33,808 bases of DNA from assembly GCA_903842515.1 (NCBI GenBank), contig CAIMMJ010000132.1:1-33808 (forward strand), in the 5' to 3' direction. The stretch is from an uncultured Bacteroidota bacterium (GTDB lineage Bacteria > Bacteroidota > Bacteroidia > UBA4408). Positions 26,144 through 33,808 of this stretch are shown one piece after another (within the stretch, counting starts at the first letter, position 1; the number at the start of each line of letters is the position of its first letter). Position numbers and translations under genes: made by a program. A model generated the notes under the pieces. That model did not search any database, was not told where the DNA came from, and saw nothing but the letters and a program-made list of their open reading frames with translations.

Positions 26144-26970
26144 AAAAGAAAATTTTAAAAATATCTTCTTGGGTTTTAGTGCTAAGTGTATGCATTTTGC
26201 TTTGGTCTTTTTCTAATTCCGAACAAACTAAAGTAACGTGCAAGCAAGCAATAGTAAGCGTGGATATTAACGATGAAAATTTTTTCTTAAGCTCTAAAGA
26301 TATCATTCAAGCCATTAATAATTCCGGAGATTCAATAATTGGACAAACAATGGATGAATTAAATGTGAATAACTACGAAAACTTAATTAATCAAATACCG
26401 GAAGTAGAAAATAGTGAAGTATACAAAACACTTAATGGTGAAATTTACTTTAATGTAAAACAACGAAAACCCATTGCCAGAATTATAAATTACAAAAACG
26501 AAGGTTTCTATATAGATGACAAGGGAAAACTTATGCCTCTGTCAGAAAACTTTACTTCTAGAGTTCTTGTAGTAACCGGAAATTTTCATCATTCTTATGC
26601 AGGAAATAATTATAGAAACTTAAAAAAAGACATGGCCGATTCTTCTGAATTAGACATGGAAAAAGATTTGCTTTACAGTATTTTCAGGCTTGCAAATTTC
26701 ATCAATAAAAATGAGTTTTGGAAAGCTCAGGTAGAACAACTAAATATTGAAAACAATATTTTTCAAATCATTCCAAAGGCCGGCGACCACATAATTATTT
26801 TTGGTGATGCAAACAACACCGAAAAAAAATTTAAAAAGCTTTTTAACCTCTATCAGCAAGGACTTCCTAAAGTTGGTTGGAACAAATACGAGTCTTTGGA
26901 CCTCCGTTACGAAGGACAAATAATTGCTAAAAGAAAACAAGAATTTATTAAACAAATAAAACAACGATAA
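26140..26970 (+). CDS. ftsQ: Cell division protein FtsQ
   Basis: The 276-residue bitopic membrane protein has one span at about residues 7-25 (ISSWVLVLSVCILLWSFS). The periplasmic part has a POTRA-like start (FFLSSKDIIQAINNSGDSI ... VNNYENLINQIPEVENSEVY) and the FtsQ beta-domain (KQRKPIARIINYKNEGFYID, GDHIIIFGD, YESLDLRYEGQIIAKR). The family is divergent in sequence; position between murC and ftsA supports it. Start TTG at 26140 overlaps the murC stop by 4 bases (TTGA), a coupled-translation arrangement. Confidence 0.9.
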   Translation: MKKKILKISSWVLVLSVCILLWSFSNSEQTKVTCKQAIVSVDINDENFFLSSKDIIQAINNSGDSIIGQTMDELNVNNYENLINQIPEVENSEVYKTLNGEIYFNVKQRKPIARIINYKNEGFYIDDKGKLMPLSENFTSRVLVVTGNFHHSYAGNNYRNLKKDMADSSELDMEKDLLYSIFRLANFINKNEFWKAQVEQLNIENNIFQIIPKAGDHIIIFGDANNTEKKFKKLFNLYQQGLPKVGWNKYESLDLRYEGQIIAKRKQEFIKQIKQR

Positions 26971-26985
26971 TAATACTCTATAACT

Positions 26986-28317
26986 ATGGAAAAAAATAAA
27001 AATATAGTAGTTGGTTTAGATATTGGAACAACAAAAATTGCTGTTCTAGTTGGTAAAAAAAATGAACATGGAAAGCTGGAAATTCTTGGAATGGGAAAAT
27101 CAGAATCCATGGGTGTTAGAAAGGGAATGGTCATGAACATCGACCAAACAGTTCAATCCATAAAAGAGGCAGTAGAAATGGCTTCTAACATTTCTGGTGT
27201 TGACATAAAAAAAGTTCATGTAGGTATTGCTGGTCAGCACATAAGAAGTATGCAACACCGAGGACTTAAAACACGTCAATCAACAGAAGAAGAAATAAGT
27301 CAAAAAGACGTGGATGAACTTATTGAAGACATGTACAAATTGGTGATGCAACCAGGTGAGGAAATAATTCATGTGCTGCCACAAGAATTTATTGTAGACA
27401 ATGAACAAGGTATAAAAGATGCTGTGGGAATGGCTGGTGTAAGGCTAGAAGCAAACTTTCATATCATCACCGGACAAGTTGCGGCAATAAATAATTTAAT
27501 ACGTTGTGTGCAAAAAGCAGGCTTAGAAGTACAAGATATTTTCTTGGAACCAATTGCTTCATCGGCAGCAGTGCTCAGCGAAGACGAAAAAGAAGCTGGT
27601 GTTGCTCTTATAGATATTGGCGGTGGAACAACAGATGTTGCAATATTTTACGAAGGAATTATCAGACACACTGCCGTTATTCCGTTTGGTGGAAATGTAG
27701 TAACCGAGGATATTAAAATGGGTTGCAGCATCATTAAATCCCAAGCAGAATTGCTAAAAACAAAATTTGGCTCTGCAGTAGCAAGCGAAAATCAAGAAAA
27801 CGAAATTGTATCAATTCCAGGATTAAGAGGAAGAGAACCCAAAGAAATTTCTCTTAAAAATCTTGCCAGTATTATTGAAGCCAGAATGGAAGAAATTCTT
27901 CATCATGTGATGTATGAAATTAAAAACTCTGGATTTCAAAAAAAATTAGGTGCCGGAATTGTTATTACTGGCGGTGGCTCTCAATTAAAACATATATCGC
28001 AACTTACAGAGTTTGTAACAGGTATGGTTATTAAGCTTGGCTATCCTACCGAGCACTTAGCCCAGAGTGCCGAGGAAATTAAAAAACCCATGTATTCTAC
28101 AGGTATTGGCCTAGTTTTATTGGGCTTTGAAGAATTGCAGAAAAAGGCACTTTCTAATCCTGATTTACAAATTAAAGAAGAAATAAAAGAAGTAAGTGCA
28201 GATACTGTTCAAGAAGAAACAACAACCAATAATCAAGTAGAAGTACCGGAAAGAGCAGAAAGTGCGGGGTTTTGGGAACGTTTTAAAAAATGGTTTAGCG
28301 ACGACATCAAAGAATAA
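26986..28317 (+). CDS. ftsA: Cell division protein FtsA
   Basis: The 443-residue actin-like ATPase tethers FtsZ to the membrane. VGLDIGTTKIAVLVGKK is the first phosphate loop, VALIDIGGGTTDVAIFYEG the second, and GIVITGGGSQLKHI the adenosine motif. The 1C domain follows at about residues 85-165. The C-terminus ends in an amphipathic stretch with tryptophans (GFWERFKKWFSDDIKE), the expected membrane-targeting helix. Located 15 bases after ftsQ and 117 bases before ftsZ. Confidence 0.96.
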   Translation: MEKNKNIVVGLDIGTTKIAVLVGKKNEHGKLEILGMGKSESMGVRKGMVMNIDQTVQSIKEAVEMASNISGVDIKKVHVGIAGQHIRSMQHRGLKTRQSTEEEISQKDVDELIEDMYKLVMQPGEEIIHVLPQEFIVDNEQGIKDAVGMAGVRLEANFHIITGQVAAINNLIRCVQKAGLEVQDIFLEPIASSAAVLSEDEKEAGVALIDIGGGTTDVAIFYEGIIRHTAVIPFGGNVVTEDIKMGCSIIKSQAELLKTKFGSAVASENQENEIVSIPGLRGREPKEISLKNLASIIEARMEEILHHVMYEIKNSGFQKKLGAGIVITGGGSQLKHISQLTEFVTGMVIKLGYPTEHLAQSAEEIKKPMYSTGIGLVLLGFEELQKKALSNPDLQIKEEIKEVSADTVQEETTTNNQVEVPERAESAGFWERFKKWFSDDIKE

Positions 28318-28434
28318 TTTACAAAATTCACAATTAAAGGTTGAAAAGTTTGAGCCCTATCAAAAATATTTAATAATAAATTAAAGTAACATCACATTCT
28401 GAAATCTATAGACAGAAATTAAACAATCAAAAAT

Positions 28435-30024
28435 ATGGAAAATCAATTATTGTCATTTGACATAAACAACGAAAACACCAACATTATCAAAGTAGTAGGC
28501 GTTGGTGGAGGTGGAAACAATGCAGTTAATCACATGTATCGTCAAGGCGTTAAGGGTGTTGATTTTATTGTTTGCAATACCGATTCTCAAGCATTGGAGA
28601 ACTCTCCGGTTCCTACAAAAATTCAAATGGGTTCTACACTTACGCAAGGAAGAGGTGCTGGATCAATTCCCGAAGTAGGAAAAAATGCAGCAATTGAGAA
28701 CATTATTGAGATGAAAGAAATTTTTTCTCAAAATACAAAAATGGCTTTTATTACTGCCGGAATGGGTGGTGGAACAGGCACTGGAGGAGCACCTGTAATT
28801 GCTGCGGCAGCTAAAGAATTAGGAATTCTAACTGTTGGCATTGTTACCTTGCCATTTAACTTTGAAGGAAAGAAAAGAAAACTTCAGGCAGATTATGGAA
28901 TTGAAGAACTAAAGAAAAATGTAGATACTTTAATTATTATCTGCAACGATAAATTAAGAGAAATTTATGGCAATCTTAAATTAACAGAAGCCTTTGGACA
29001 TGCCGACGACGTTGTTACAACTGCCGCAAAAGGAATCTCTGATATTATTACTACAACATTACACATCAATACAGATTTTGCAGATATAGAAACTGTGCTC
29101 AGAGAAAGTGGCGTTGCTATTATGGGAAGTGGCTCTGCAAAAGGAGAAAATAGAGCTCAAAATGCAATTGAATCTGCATTAAATTCTCCTTTATTAAACG
29201 ACAACGACATTACTGGGGCAAGATATGTTTTGCTAAACGTTACGTGTGGAGATCCAGAAATAACCATGGATGAGTTAAGCGAAATTACAGATTACGTTCA
29301 GGCTGCAGCAGGGCAAAGTGCAGATATTATACACGGTTACGGAATTGATCCAACATTGGGCGACGAGGTAAAAGTTACATTAATTGCAACTGGTTTTCAA
29401 AACAAGCAAAACCTTGGTTTAGGATTAGAAAGTAATGCAAAACAAAACAGAAATGTTGTTCCCTTAATTGATGAAAAACCGGCACAAGAAATTATTCAAA
29501 CTTTTATTCCACCAGTTGAAGTAAAAGTAGAGCCTACAAAAATCATCAGAAATTTAGATGAAGTTGTTCAAGAAGAAATTTCTGAAACAAGCTTTGAATC
29601 TAAGGTAGAAAGCAGCCAAGAATCATTCATACAAGATAACCAAGAACAAGAAAATCAGTTAAAAGTAGAATTCGAAATAAATCTGCTCTCTGCTTATTCT
29701 GAGTCATTAGAACCTGTTTTAAAATCTGAAATTGTTTCGTCAACAAACATTCATTCAGAAAGTGCAACTGATAGCAATGATGCAGATAAAATTGCAAACG
29801 AAAGAGTAAATAAATTAAGACAATTTAATTACCGTCAAAAATTACAACAAGGTCAAATTAGCGAACTAGAGAGCATTCCAGCATATGTAAGAAAAAACCT
29901 TAACCTTGATGAAGTAGCACATTCTTCAGAGACTAATATTTCTAAATTTACTTTAGGAGAAGGCGAAGATGGCAAAGGTGAGTTAAGACAAAACAATTCA
30001 TTTCTACACGACAACGTAGACTAA
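28435..30024 (+). CDS. ftsZ: Cell division protein FtsZ (tubulin-like GTPase)
   Basis: The 529-residue protein has the GTPase domain at about 15-320: [31 protein letters not shown], the tubulin signature [15 protein letters not shown], and the T7-loop region. It is followed by a long hydrophilic linker rich in Glu, Ser and Gln. Near the end lies the conserved peptide [13 protein letters not shown], which docks FtsA in this phylum. About 35 residues follow that peptide, so it is not at the very C-terminus. The 117-base gap from ftsA is the largest inside the operon and could hold a separate promoter, though I see no convincing one. Confidence 0.97.
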   Translation: MENQLLSFDINNENTNIIKVVGVGGGGNNAVNHMYRQGVKGVDFIVCNTDSQALENSPVPTKIQMGSTLTQGRGAGSIPEVGKNAAIENIIEMKEIFSQNTKMAFITAGMGGGTGTGGAPVIAAAAKELGILTVGIVTLPFNFEGKKRKLQADYGIEELKKNVDTLIIICNDKLREIYGNLKLTEAFGHADDVVTTAAKGISDIITTTLHINTDFADIETVLRESGVAIMGSGSAKGENRAQNAIESALNSPLLNDNDITGARYVLLNVTCGDPEITMDELSEITDYVQAAAGQSADIIHGYGIDPTLGDEVKVTLIATGFQNKQNLGLGLESNAKQNRNVVPLIDEKPAQEIIQTFIPPVEVKVEPTKIIRNLDEVVQEEISETSFESKVESSQESFIQDNQEQENQLKVEFEINLLSAYSESLEPVLKSEIVSSTNIHSESATDSNDADKIANERVNKLRQFNYRQKLQQGQISELESIPAYVRKNLNLDEVAHSSETNISKFTLGEGEDGKGELRQNNSFLHDNVD

Positions 30025-30050
30025 ATTTAAGTTTACATTTCTACAACACT

Positions 30051-30087
30051 AAGCCCGAAAGAAATTTTGGGCTTTTTGTTTTTTTTT
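30051..30087 (+). terminator. Rho-independent terminator after ftsZ
   Basis: AAGCCC (30051-30056) pairs with GGGCTT (30069-30074), with inner AAA/TTT pairs possible. A run of mostly T to about 30087 follows. It lies 27 bases past the ftsZ stop and closes the dcw operon. Confidence 0.85.
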
Positions 30088-30262
30088 AAATTATTCAACA
30101 CTAAATAATAGCCCCCCTTCAATTCTCGTAAACTCAATGAAATTAGTTGACTTGGATGAAGATATACGATTTTAATCTACCGTTTTTCTGTTCAAATTAT
30201 TAAAAACATGGTGTTTTTCCGGAACGTTTTACGGCATCATTTTATCTGTTTATTTTTATGCA

Positions 30263-30467
30263 GCAAAATGCGGGGTACCCAAAGGGAAGTTCCCGACTTT
30301 AGGAGGGAAATCACCCTTTGGGTCGCAATTTTGCAAGTAAAAATAATTCCGACGTCCGCCGCGGCGGAGGAGGAAAAGATAAAATGGAGCCTTGTTCGCC
30401 GCGGCGAATTTCTTGTTTACTTCTTTGTTTCAAGACAAAGAAGTGAATGGGTTTGGGCAAAGCCCAA
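30263..30467. repeat. Block of stacked palindromes, probable dispersed repeat element
   Basis: Five palindromic modules in about 205 bases: (1) ACCCAAAGGG (30277-30286) with CCCTTTGGGT (30314-30323), extended outward by GCAAAAT/ATTTTGC; (2) TCCGCCGCGGCGGA, 30355-30368; (3) TTCGCCGCGGCGAA, 30395-30408; (4) ACTTCTTTGT (30419-30428) with ACAAAGAAGT (30435-30444); (5) TTGGGC-AAA-GCCCAA, 30453-30467. All arms are perfect. The GC-rich modules contrast sharply with the AT-rich surroundings. From memory, similar stretches occur repeatedly in Bacteroidota intergenic DNA, but I cannot verify copies here. The remainder of the 30088-30678 gap shows only the leader of the next gene. Confidence 0.75.
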
Positions 30468-30605
30468 TTGAAAAAATTACAAAACGACTTTTTGAGGCTC
30501 AACTAAATAGACAACAAACATTGTTGTTTTTAAAAACTAAGGTGAAGTAAATTATCATCCTCACAAAAAAATTTCATAGGAAGTAAAAATCTCAGTTTCA
30601 TTTTA

Positions 30606-30613
30606 TACATTTG
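30606..30613 (+). promoter_or_regulatory. Possible -7 element (TACATTTG) of the UpxY-like gene
   Basis: TACATTTG matches TAnnTTTG and lies 65 bases before the TTG start at 30679. No clear -33 element is seen. Known UpxY proteins act on the untranslated leader of their own operon; this leader would be about 60 bases. Confidence 0.3.
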
Positions 30614-30678
30614 TTGATAGAGTTATTAAACTTAAACAACTATCTAACCAAGCAATCTAATCAGTAAAATAAAAAATT

Positions 30679-31194
30679 TTGACACTGGATCTGCACAATA
30701 AAAAATGGCATGTTTTAGTTACTCATCCCAGAGCTGCAAAGAAAGTTGGAATGAGATTGTCTGAAGTTGAAATTGAAAATTTTGTACCTCTACAAAAACA
30801 GCTCAGGCAGTGGCACGATAGAAAAAAATGGGTAGATGTTCCACTTTTTAGTTATTATATTTTTGTTTACATAAGCACTAAAAAAAGACACGAAGTATTT
30901 CAGATAATGGGGATAACAAAATTTCTTTCAATAGATGGTAAATTAAGCACAATTCCTACAGAGGAAATAGAAAGAATAAAGAGACTTTGCTCTTATGCAG
31001 GCAAAGTTAAAGTAGAACAAGGAATATTAAATATTGGCGACGAAGTTGATATTATGGAAGGACATTTTATTGGACTGCGGGGTCAAGTAATAAATTCCAA
31101 CGACAATAAAAAAATTAGAATTTCAATTCCCTCATTAAATTGTTCTGCAACAGTTTTGCTCGACAAAAATAATGTTCAAAAAATATTTGTTTAA
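30679..31194 (+). CDS. UpxY-like transcription antiterminator (NusG family)
   Basis: The 171-residue specialised NusG paralogue has an NGN domain at about 1-105: KKWHVLVTHPRAAKKVGMRL, then FVPLQKQLRQWHDRKKWVDVPLFSYYIFVYI. A KOW segment lies at about 118-150 (IGDEVDIMEGHFIGLRGQVI). UpxY proteins bind RNA polymerase and prevent early termination of the long operon they head, usually surface polysaccharide synthesis. The start is TTG at 30679; no ATG lies nearby in frame. Here the following gene is a tyrosine recombinase, a combination seen at the front of some Bacteroides capsule loci. The regulated operon is not in the window. Confidence 0.88.
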   Translation: MTLDLHNKKWHVLVTHPRAAKKVGMRLSEVEIENFVPLQKQLRQWHDRKKWVDVPLFSYYIFVYISTKKRHEVFQIMGITKFLSIDGKLSTIPTEEIERIKRLCSYAGKVKVEQGILNIGDEVDIMEGHFIGLRGQVINSNDNKKIRISIPSLNCSATVLLDKNNVQKIFV

Positions 31195-31413
31195 AGATAA
31201 AAAAATTATACATTTGAATTTCCAATCTCTTGTTAGTTATTGTTACTGACCAAGGCGAAGCCATAAAAAATCATTTCATCTATCTATAAATGAAAACAGA
31301 ACTTGCTAAAAGCATTAATGAATTTTTGTTTGAGTATTTGTGTGGCACAGCCAAAACAAAGGCACAATAATTACTTGAAAAAACAAAAATAATTTTCCAG
31401 ACAATAAAGTTAA

Positions 31414-32493
31414 ATGGATATAAAAGCCAACATAATAAAGCATAAAAACGAGAGTCGTATTGCGGTTCAATTTCCAATAAACAATGAACTCAATCAAAGA
31501 TTTAAAATGCTTGATGGTGCAAAGTGGAGCAGAACATTAAAGGTTTGGCATTTGCCTGATAATCTAGAAAACAGAATAAAATTTCACATTCCCGAAACAG
31601 AACAAAAAACTATAAATCCTAACAACAAAATAATTCTTTCGCAACCAGTAGATGTTCAGTTGGCAGAACACATTACAAAGTTCAAAAGATGGTTATTAAG
31701 CAGGCGATACAGTCCAAACACAATAAAAACATACAGTGAAGCATTGGCAGTTTTTCTAAATTATTACAAAGAAAAATCAGTTAACGAAATAACAAATAAC
31801 GATATTATTGCATTTAACAATGATTATATCATCGCAAAAAAGTTATCATCTACTTATCAAAATCAGATGGTTAATGCCATTAAATTATTTTATTCAAAAA
31901 TTCAAGACACCAAAATAAATGTACAATTAATTCACAGGCCAAAGATTGCAAAAGTTCTTCCAAATGTTTTAAGTAAAGAAGAGGTAAAGGAATTATTGGA
32001 GAAGCCAACAAATTTAAAGCACAAAGCCATGTTGTGTTTAATATACAGTTGCGGATTAAGGAGTGGCGAATTATTGAGTTTAAGGATGGAGGATGTTGAT
32101 TCAAAAAGAAATTTATTACTAGTAAAATTAGGCAAAGGAATGAAAGACAGAATAGTTCCTTTGAGTCCAAGAATACTTGATATTTTGCGTGAATATTACA
32201 AAGCATACAAGCCGCAGAAATATTTATTTGAAGGGCAGATTAAGGGTGAGCGGTATGATGAGAGAAGTTTACAAAAAGTATTAAAATTTTCTTTAGCCAA
32301 AACAAAAATAAAAAAGCCGGTTACATTGCATTGGCTCAGACACAGTTTTGCAACCCATCTTCTTGAAGGTGGAACAGACCTAAGATTTATTCAAGAAATA
32401 TTAGGACACAGTAGCAGCAGAACAACAGAAATTTATACACATGTGAGCACAAAAAGCATTCAAAAAATTATTTCACCATTCGACACACTCTAA
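31414..32493 (+). CDS. Tyrosine recombinase / site-specific integrase (XerC/D-like)
   Basis: The 359-residue recombinase has an unusual N-terminal extension at about 1-70 (RFKMLDGAKWSRTLKVWHLPD). A SAM-like core-binding domain follows (about 85-175: KFKRWLLSRRYSPNTIKTYSEALAVFLNYY in pieces). The catalytic domain carries Arg in YSCGLRSGELLSL, Lys in LGKGMKDRIVPL, HxxR in LHWLRHSFATH, His in LGHSSSRTTEIY, and the nucleophilic Tyr in EIYTHVS. All catalytic residues are present. It is larger than XerC/D (about 300). Together with UpxY on one side and a transposase on the other it belongs to an accessory region. Target site unknown. Confidence 0.9.
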   Translation: MDIKANIIKHKNESRIAVQFPINNELNQRFKMLDGAKWSRTLKVWHLPDNLENRIKFHIPETEQKTINPNNKIILSQPVDVQLAEHITKFKRWLLSRRYSPNTIKTYSEALAVFLNYYKEKSVNEITNNDIIAFNNDYIIAKKLSSTYQNQMVNAIKLFYSKIQDTKINVQLIHRPKIAKVLPNVLSKEEVKELLEKPTNLKHKAMLCLIYSCGLRSGELLSLRMEDVDSKRNLLLVKLGKGMKDRIVPLSPRILDILREYYKAYKPQKYLFEGQIKGERYDERSLQKVLKFSLAKTKIKKPVTLHWLRHSFATHLLEGGTDLRFIQEILGHSSSRTTEIYTHVSTKSIQKIISPFDTL

Positions 32494-32654
32494 AAAATTA
32501 TTTTGGCACTTTATCTTGAGGCTAAATTATCTGTTAAAGTTCAGGTTGCTTAACTAAATTAAAGTCCTACATTATACTATTGCCCACTTAATAGCAATTA
32601 AAAAACTAACAGACAGTTTCTTGGATGGGGTCTTCAAAAACCTTTTAATAATAA

Positions 32655-33808
32655 ATGAATCAAATTGCGAAACGAAAAACCTACGACACAAGAGTAAAAT
32701 ATTTGGTACAACGTGGATTACTTCCTGATATTTACCGCAAACAAATTCATCGCAGTTTACTTAGCAAATGGAAACGCGAAGCACCCGACAAATATTATGG
32801 ATATGAACTAAACGATGACATTGAAGAACTTTACGAACTAATGAAAAAAGTTTCTGAAGATATTACTTTACAAAAAGCATTAAAACAATTTTACCGCATA
32901 AACAAAACACTAAAAGACATCATTGGAAATGGACAAGAGTACATTAGCAAACTTAAAGAAAACAAGTATAAAGTAGTTGATTCAATTCAAAGATGTAAGA
33001 ATACTATTGGAATTCAAAAAGCGATAAAACTATTTGGAATAAGCAGAAGCACTTACAGAACGTGGGCCATGGAATCATTTTTTAAATGCGAAAAATCAGT
33101 TACAAAAATGTGTAACAATGCATATCCGCAGCAGCTCACAATTATGGAAGTTCACAAAATGCATCGTATGTTAACAAGCGAAAAATATTTGCATTGGCCA
33201 ATTGTTTCGGTAGCATACTATGCAATGAAAAAATCATTATTAAAAGCACATCCAAATACTTGGTATAAGTATGCAAAATTGATGCATATAAAGCGGCGAC
33301 GAAAACGCAAATTTATTCGTAAATACGAAGTAGGAATTAGGGCAACATATCCAAATCAAAAGTGGCATGCCGACATTACTGAAATTAAAACAGCCGATGG
33401 AAAAACAGCTTATATTTATTTGGTGGTCGACAACTATTCTAGATACATTACTTCGTGGAGAGTAGCTGATAGAATTTGTGCAAAAATTAGATTAGAAACA
33501 TTTATCGAAACCATAAACAATGCAAAAATTAAAGAAACAGTAAGCGATGAAATTAAATCTGCATTAATTGTTGATGGAGGATCAGAAAACAACAATAAGC
33601 AAGTAGAGAGATTTATTGAAAAATATCCAGTAGAAAAACTTATTGCGTTAAAAGACATAATGAAATCTAACGCACTTGTTGAATCAGTGAACAAACTAAT
33701 TAAATACGACTATTTATTTCCCAAAAAATTACAAAATCAAATACAGTTAACCAACTACCTTAATAGTTTTGTAATTCCGGACTACAACAACAAACGGCCA
33801 CATGGTTC
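32655..33808 (+). CDS. DDE (rve-type) transposase, 3' end outside the window
   Basis: ATG at 32655 opens a frame that runs without a stop to the window end, at least 384 codons. The N-terminal part is basic with helix-turn-helix-like segments (KYLVQRGLLPDIYRKQIHRS; IQKAIKLFGISRSTYRTWA). The retroviral-integrase fold core follows: first Asp in WHADITEIKT, second Asp in LIVDGGSENNNKQ, Glu in SNALVESVNKLIKY. The C-terminal YNNKRPHG at the cut end is typical of IS3-like elements, where orfB carries the rve domain; here the HTH and catalytic parts are in one frame. Ends of the element are not defined: no inverted repeat was found in 32494-32654. Confidence 0.85.
   Translation, partial: MNQIAKRKTYDTRVKYLVQRGLLPDIYRKQIHRSLLSKWKREAPDKYYGYELNDDIEELYELMKKVSEDITLQKALKQFYRINKTLKDIIGNGQEYISKLKENKYKVVDSIQRCKNTIGIQKAIKLFGISRSTYRTWAMESFFKCEKSVTKMCNNAYPQQLTIMEVHKMHRMLTSEKYLHWPIVSVAYYAMKKSLLKAHPNTWYKYAKLMHIKRRRKRKFIRKYEVGIRATYPNQKWHADITEIKTADGKTAYIYLVVDNYSRYITSWRVADRICAKIRLETFIETINNAKIKETVSDEIKSALIVDGGSENNNKQVERFIEKYPVEKLIALKDIMKSNALVESVNKLIKYDYLFPKKLQNQIQLTNYLNSFVIPDYNNKRPHG

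Noticed and set aside
28318-28434. Separate ftsZ promoter in the ftsA-ftsZ gap
   Set aside because: No TAnnTTTG element at a suitable distance from the ATG; only a loose TTTG is present.
30208-30471. 87-codon plus-strand frame over the palindrome block
   Set aside because: It is created by the perfect palindromes (the opposite strand is open as well), with no promoter or ribosome-binding context.
31240-31350. Additional REP hairpins (GGCGAAGCC, GGCACAGCC)
   Set aside because: Stems of only 3 bp with no second hairpin at a fixed distance; expected by chance.
31290-31370. 26-codon plus-strand frame ahead of the recombinase gene
   Set aside because: Very short, not similar to anything I recognise, and without a visible ribosome-binding site; chance is enough.

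Overview
The window is AT-rich DNA from a member of the Bacteroidota. Three things point there. Many genes are preceded by the TAnnTTTG -7 promoter element of that phylum. The division and cell-wall (dcw) cluster has the phylum's FtsL-like protein, MraY and FtsZ types. A UpxY-type NusG paralogue and a PafA-type phosphatase are also present. I cannot place it below phylum with confidence; a Flavobacteriales- or Chitinophagales-like lineage would fit.

Layout. Positions 1-2600 are accessory: a secreted PDZ/S41 peptidase, then a REP-associated tyrosine (Y1/HUH) transposase flanked by many small paired palindromes. From 2604 to 6920 two co-oriented genes encode exported amidohydrolase-fold proteins (one double-domain, one single), and three of the usual metal-site features are degenerate. 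A PafA-like phosphatase is transcribed divergently (7078-8697). A PadR repressor / PspC membrane protein pair follows (8950-10986), with a clear inverted repeat over its promoter. From about 11090 to 12150 there is a small accessory island: a strongly foldable intergenic element and a two-gene module (175 aa plus 57 aa) resembling a toxin-antitoxin pair. A class III aminotransferase (12363-13556, minus) ends the left half.

From 13876 to 30024 one tightly packed plus-strand operon encodes the dcw cluster: mraZ, rsmH, ftsL-like, ftsI, murE, mraY, murD, a stand-alone MurD C-terminal-domain paralogue, ftsW, murG, murC, ftsQ, ftsA, ftsZ. These proteins build lipid II (MurE, MurD, MurC, MraY, MurG), cross-link it at the septum (FtsW, FtsI, FtsL, FtsQ) and organise the Z-ring (FtsA, FtsZ). 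Several genes use TTG starts and overlap the preceding gene, which implies translational coupling. Ten-base-periodic GTGG repeats upstream of mraZ are the expected MraZ operator, and a second set lies on the opposite strand facing the aminotransferase gene. A rho-independent terminator follows ftsZ.

From 30088 to the end the sequence is accessory again: a 200-bp block of stacked perfect palindromes, a UpxY-like antiterminator, a tyrosine recombinase, and a DDE (rve-type) transposase cut by the window edge. This may be the left end of a surface-polysaccharide or genomic-island region, but no polysaccharide gene is in the window.

The most interesting items are the transposase with its palindrome array, the extra MurD domain inside an otherwise standard essential operon, the two-sided MraZ-box arrangement, the two-gene module with its flanks, and the palindrome block after ftsZ.
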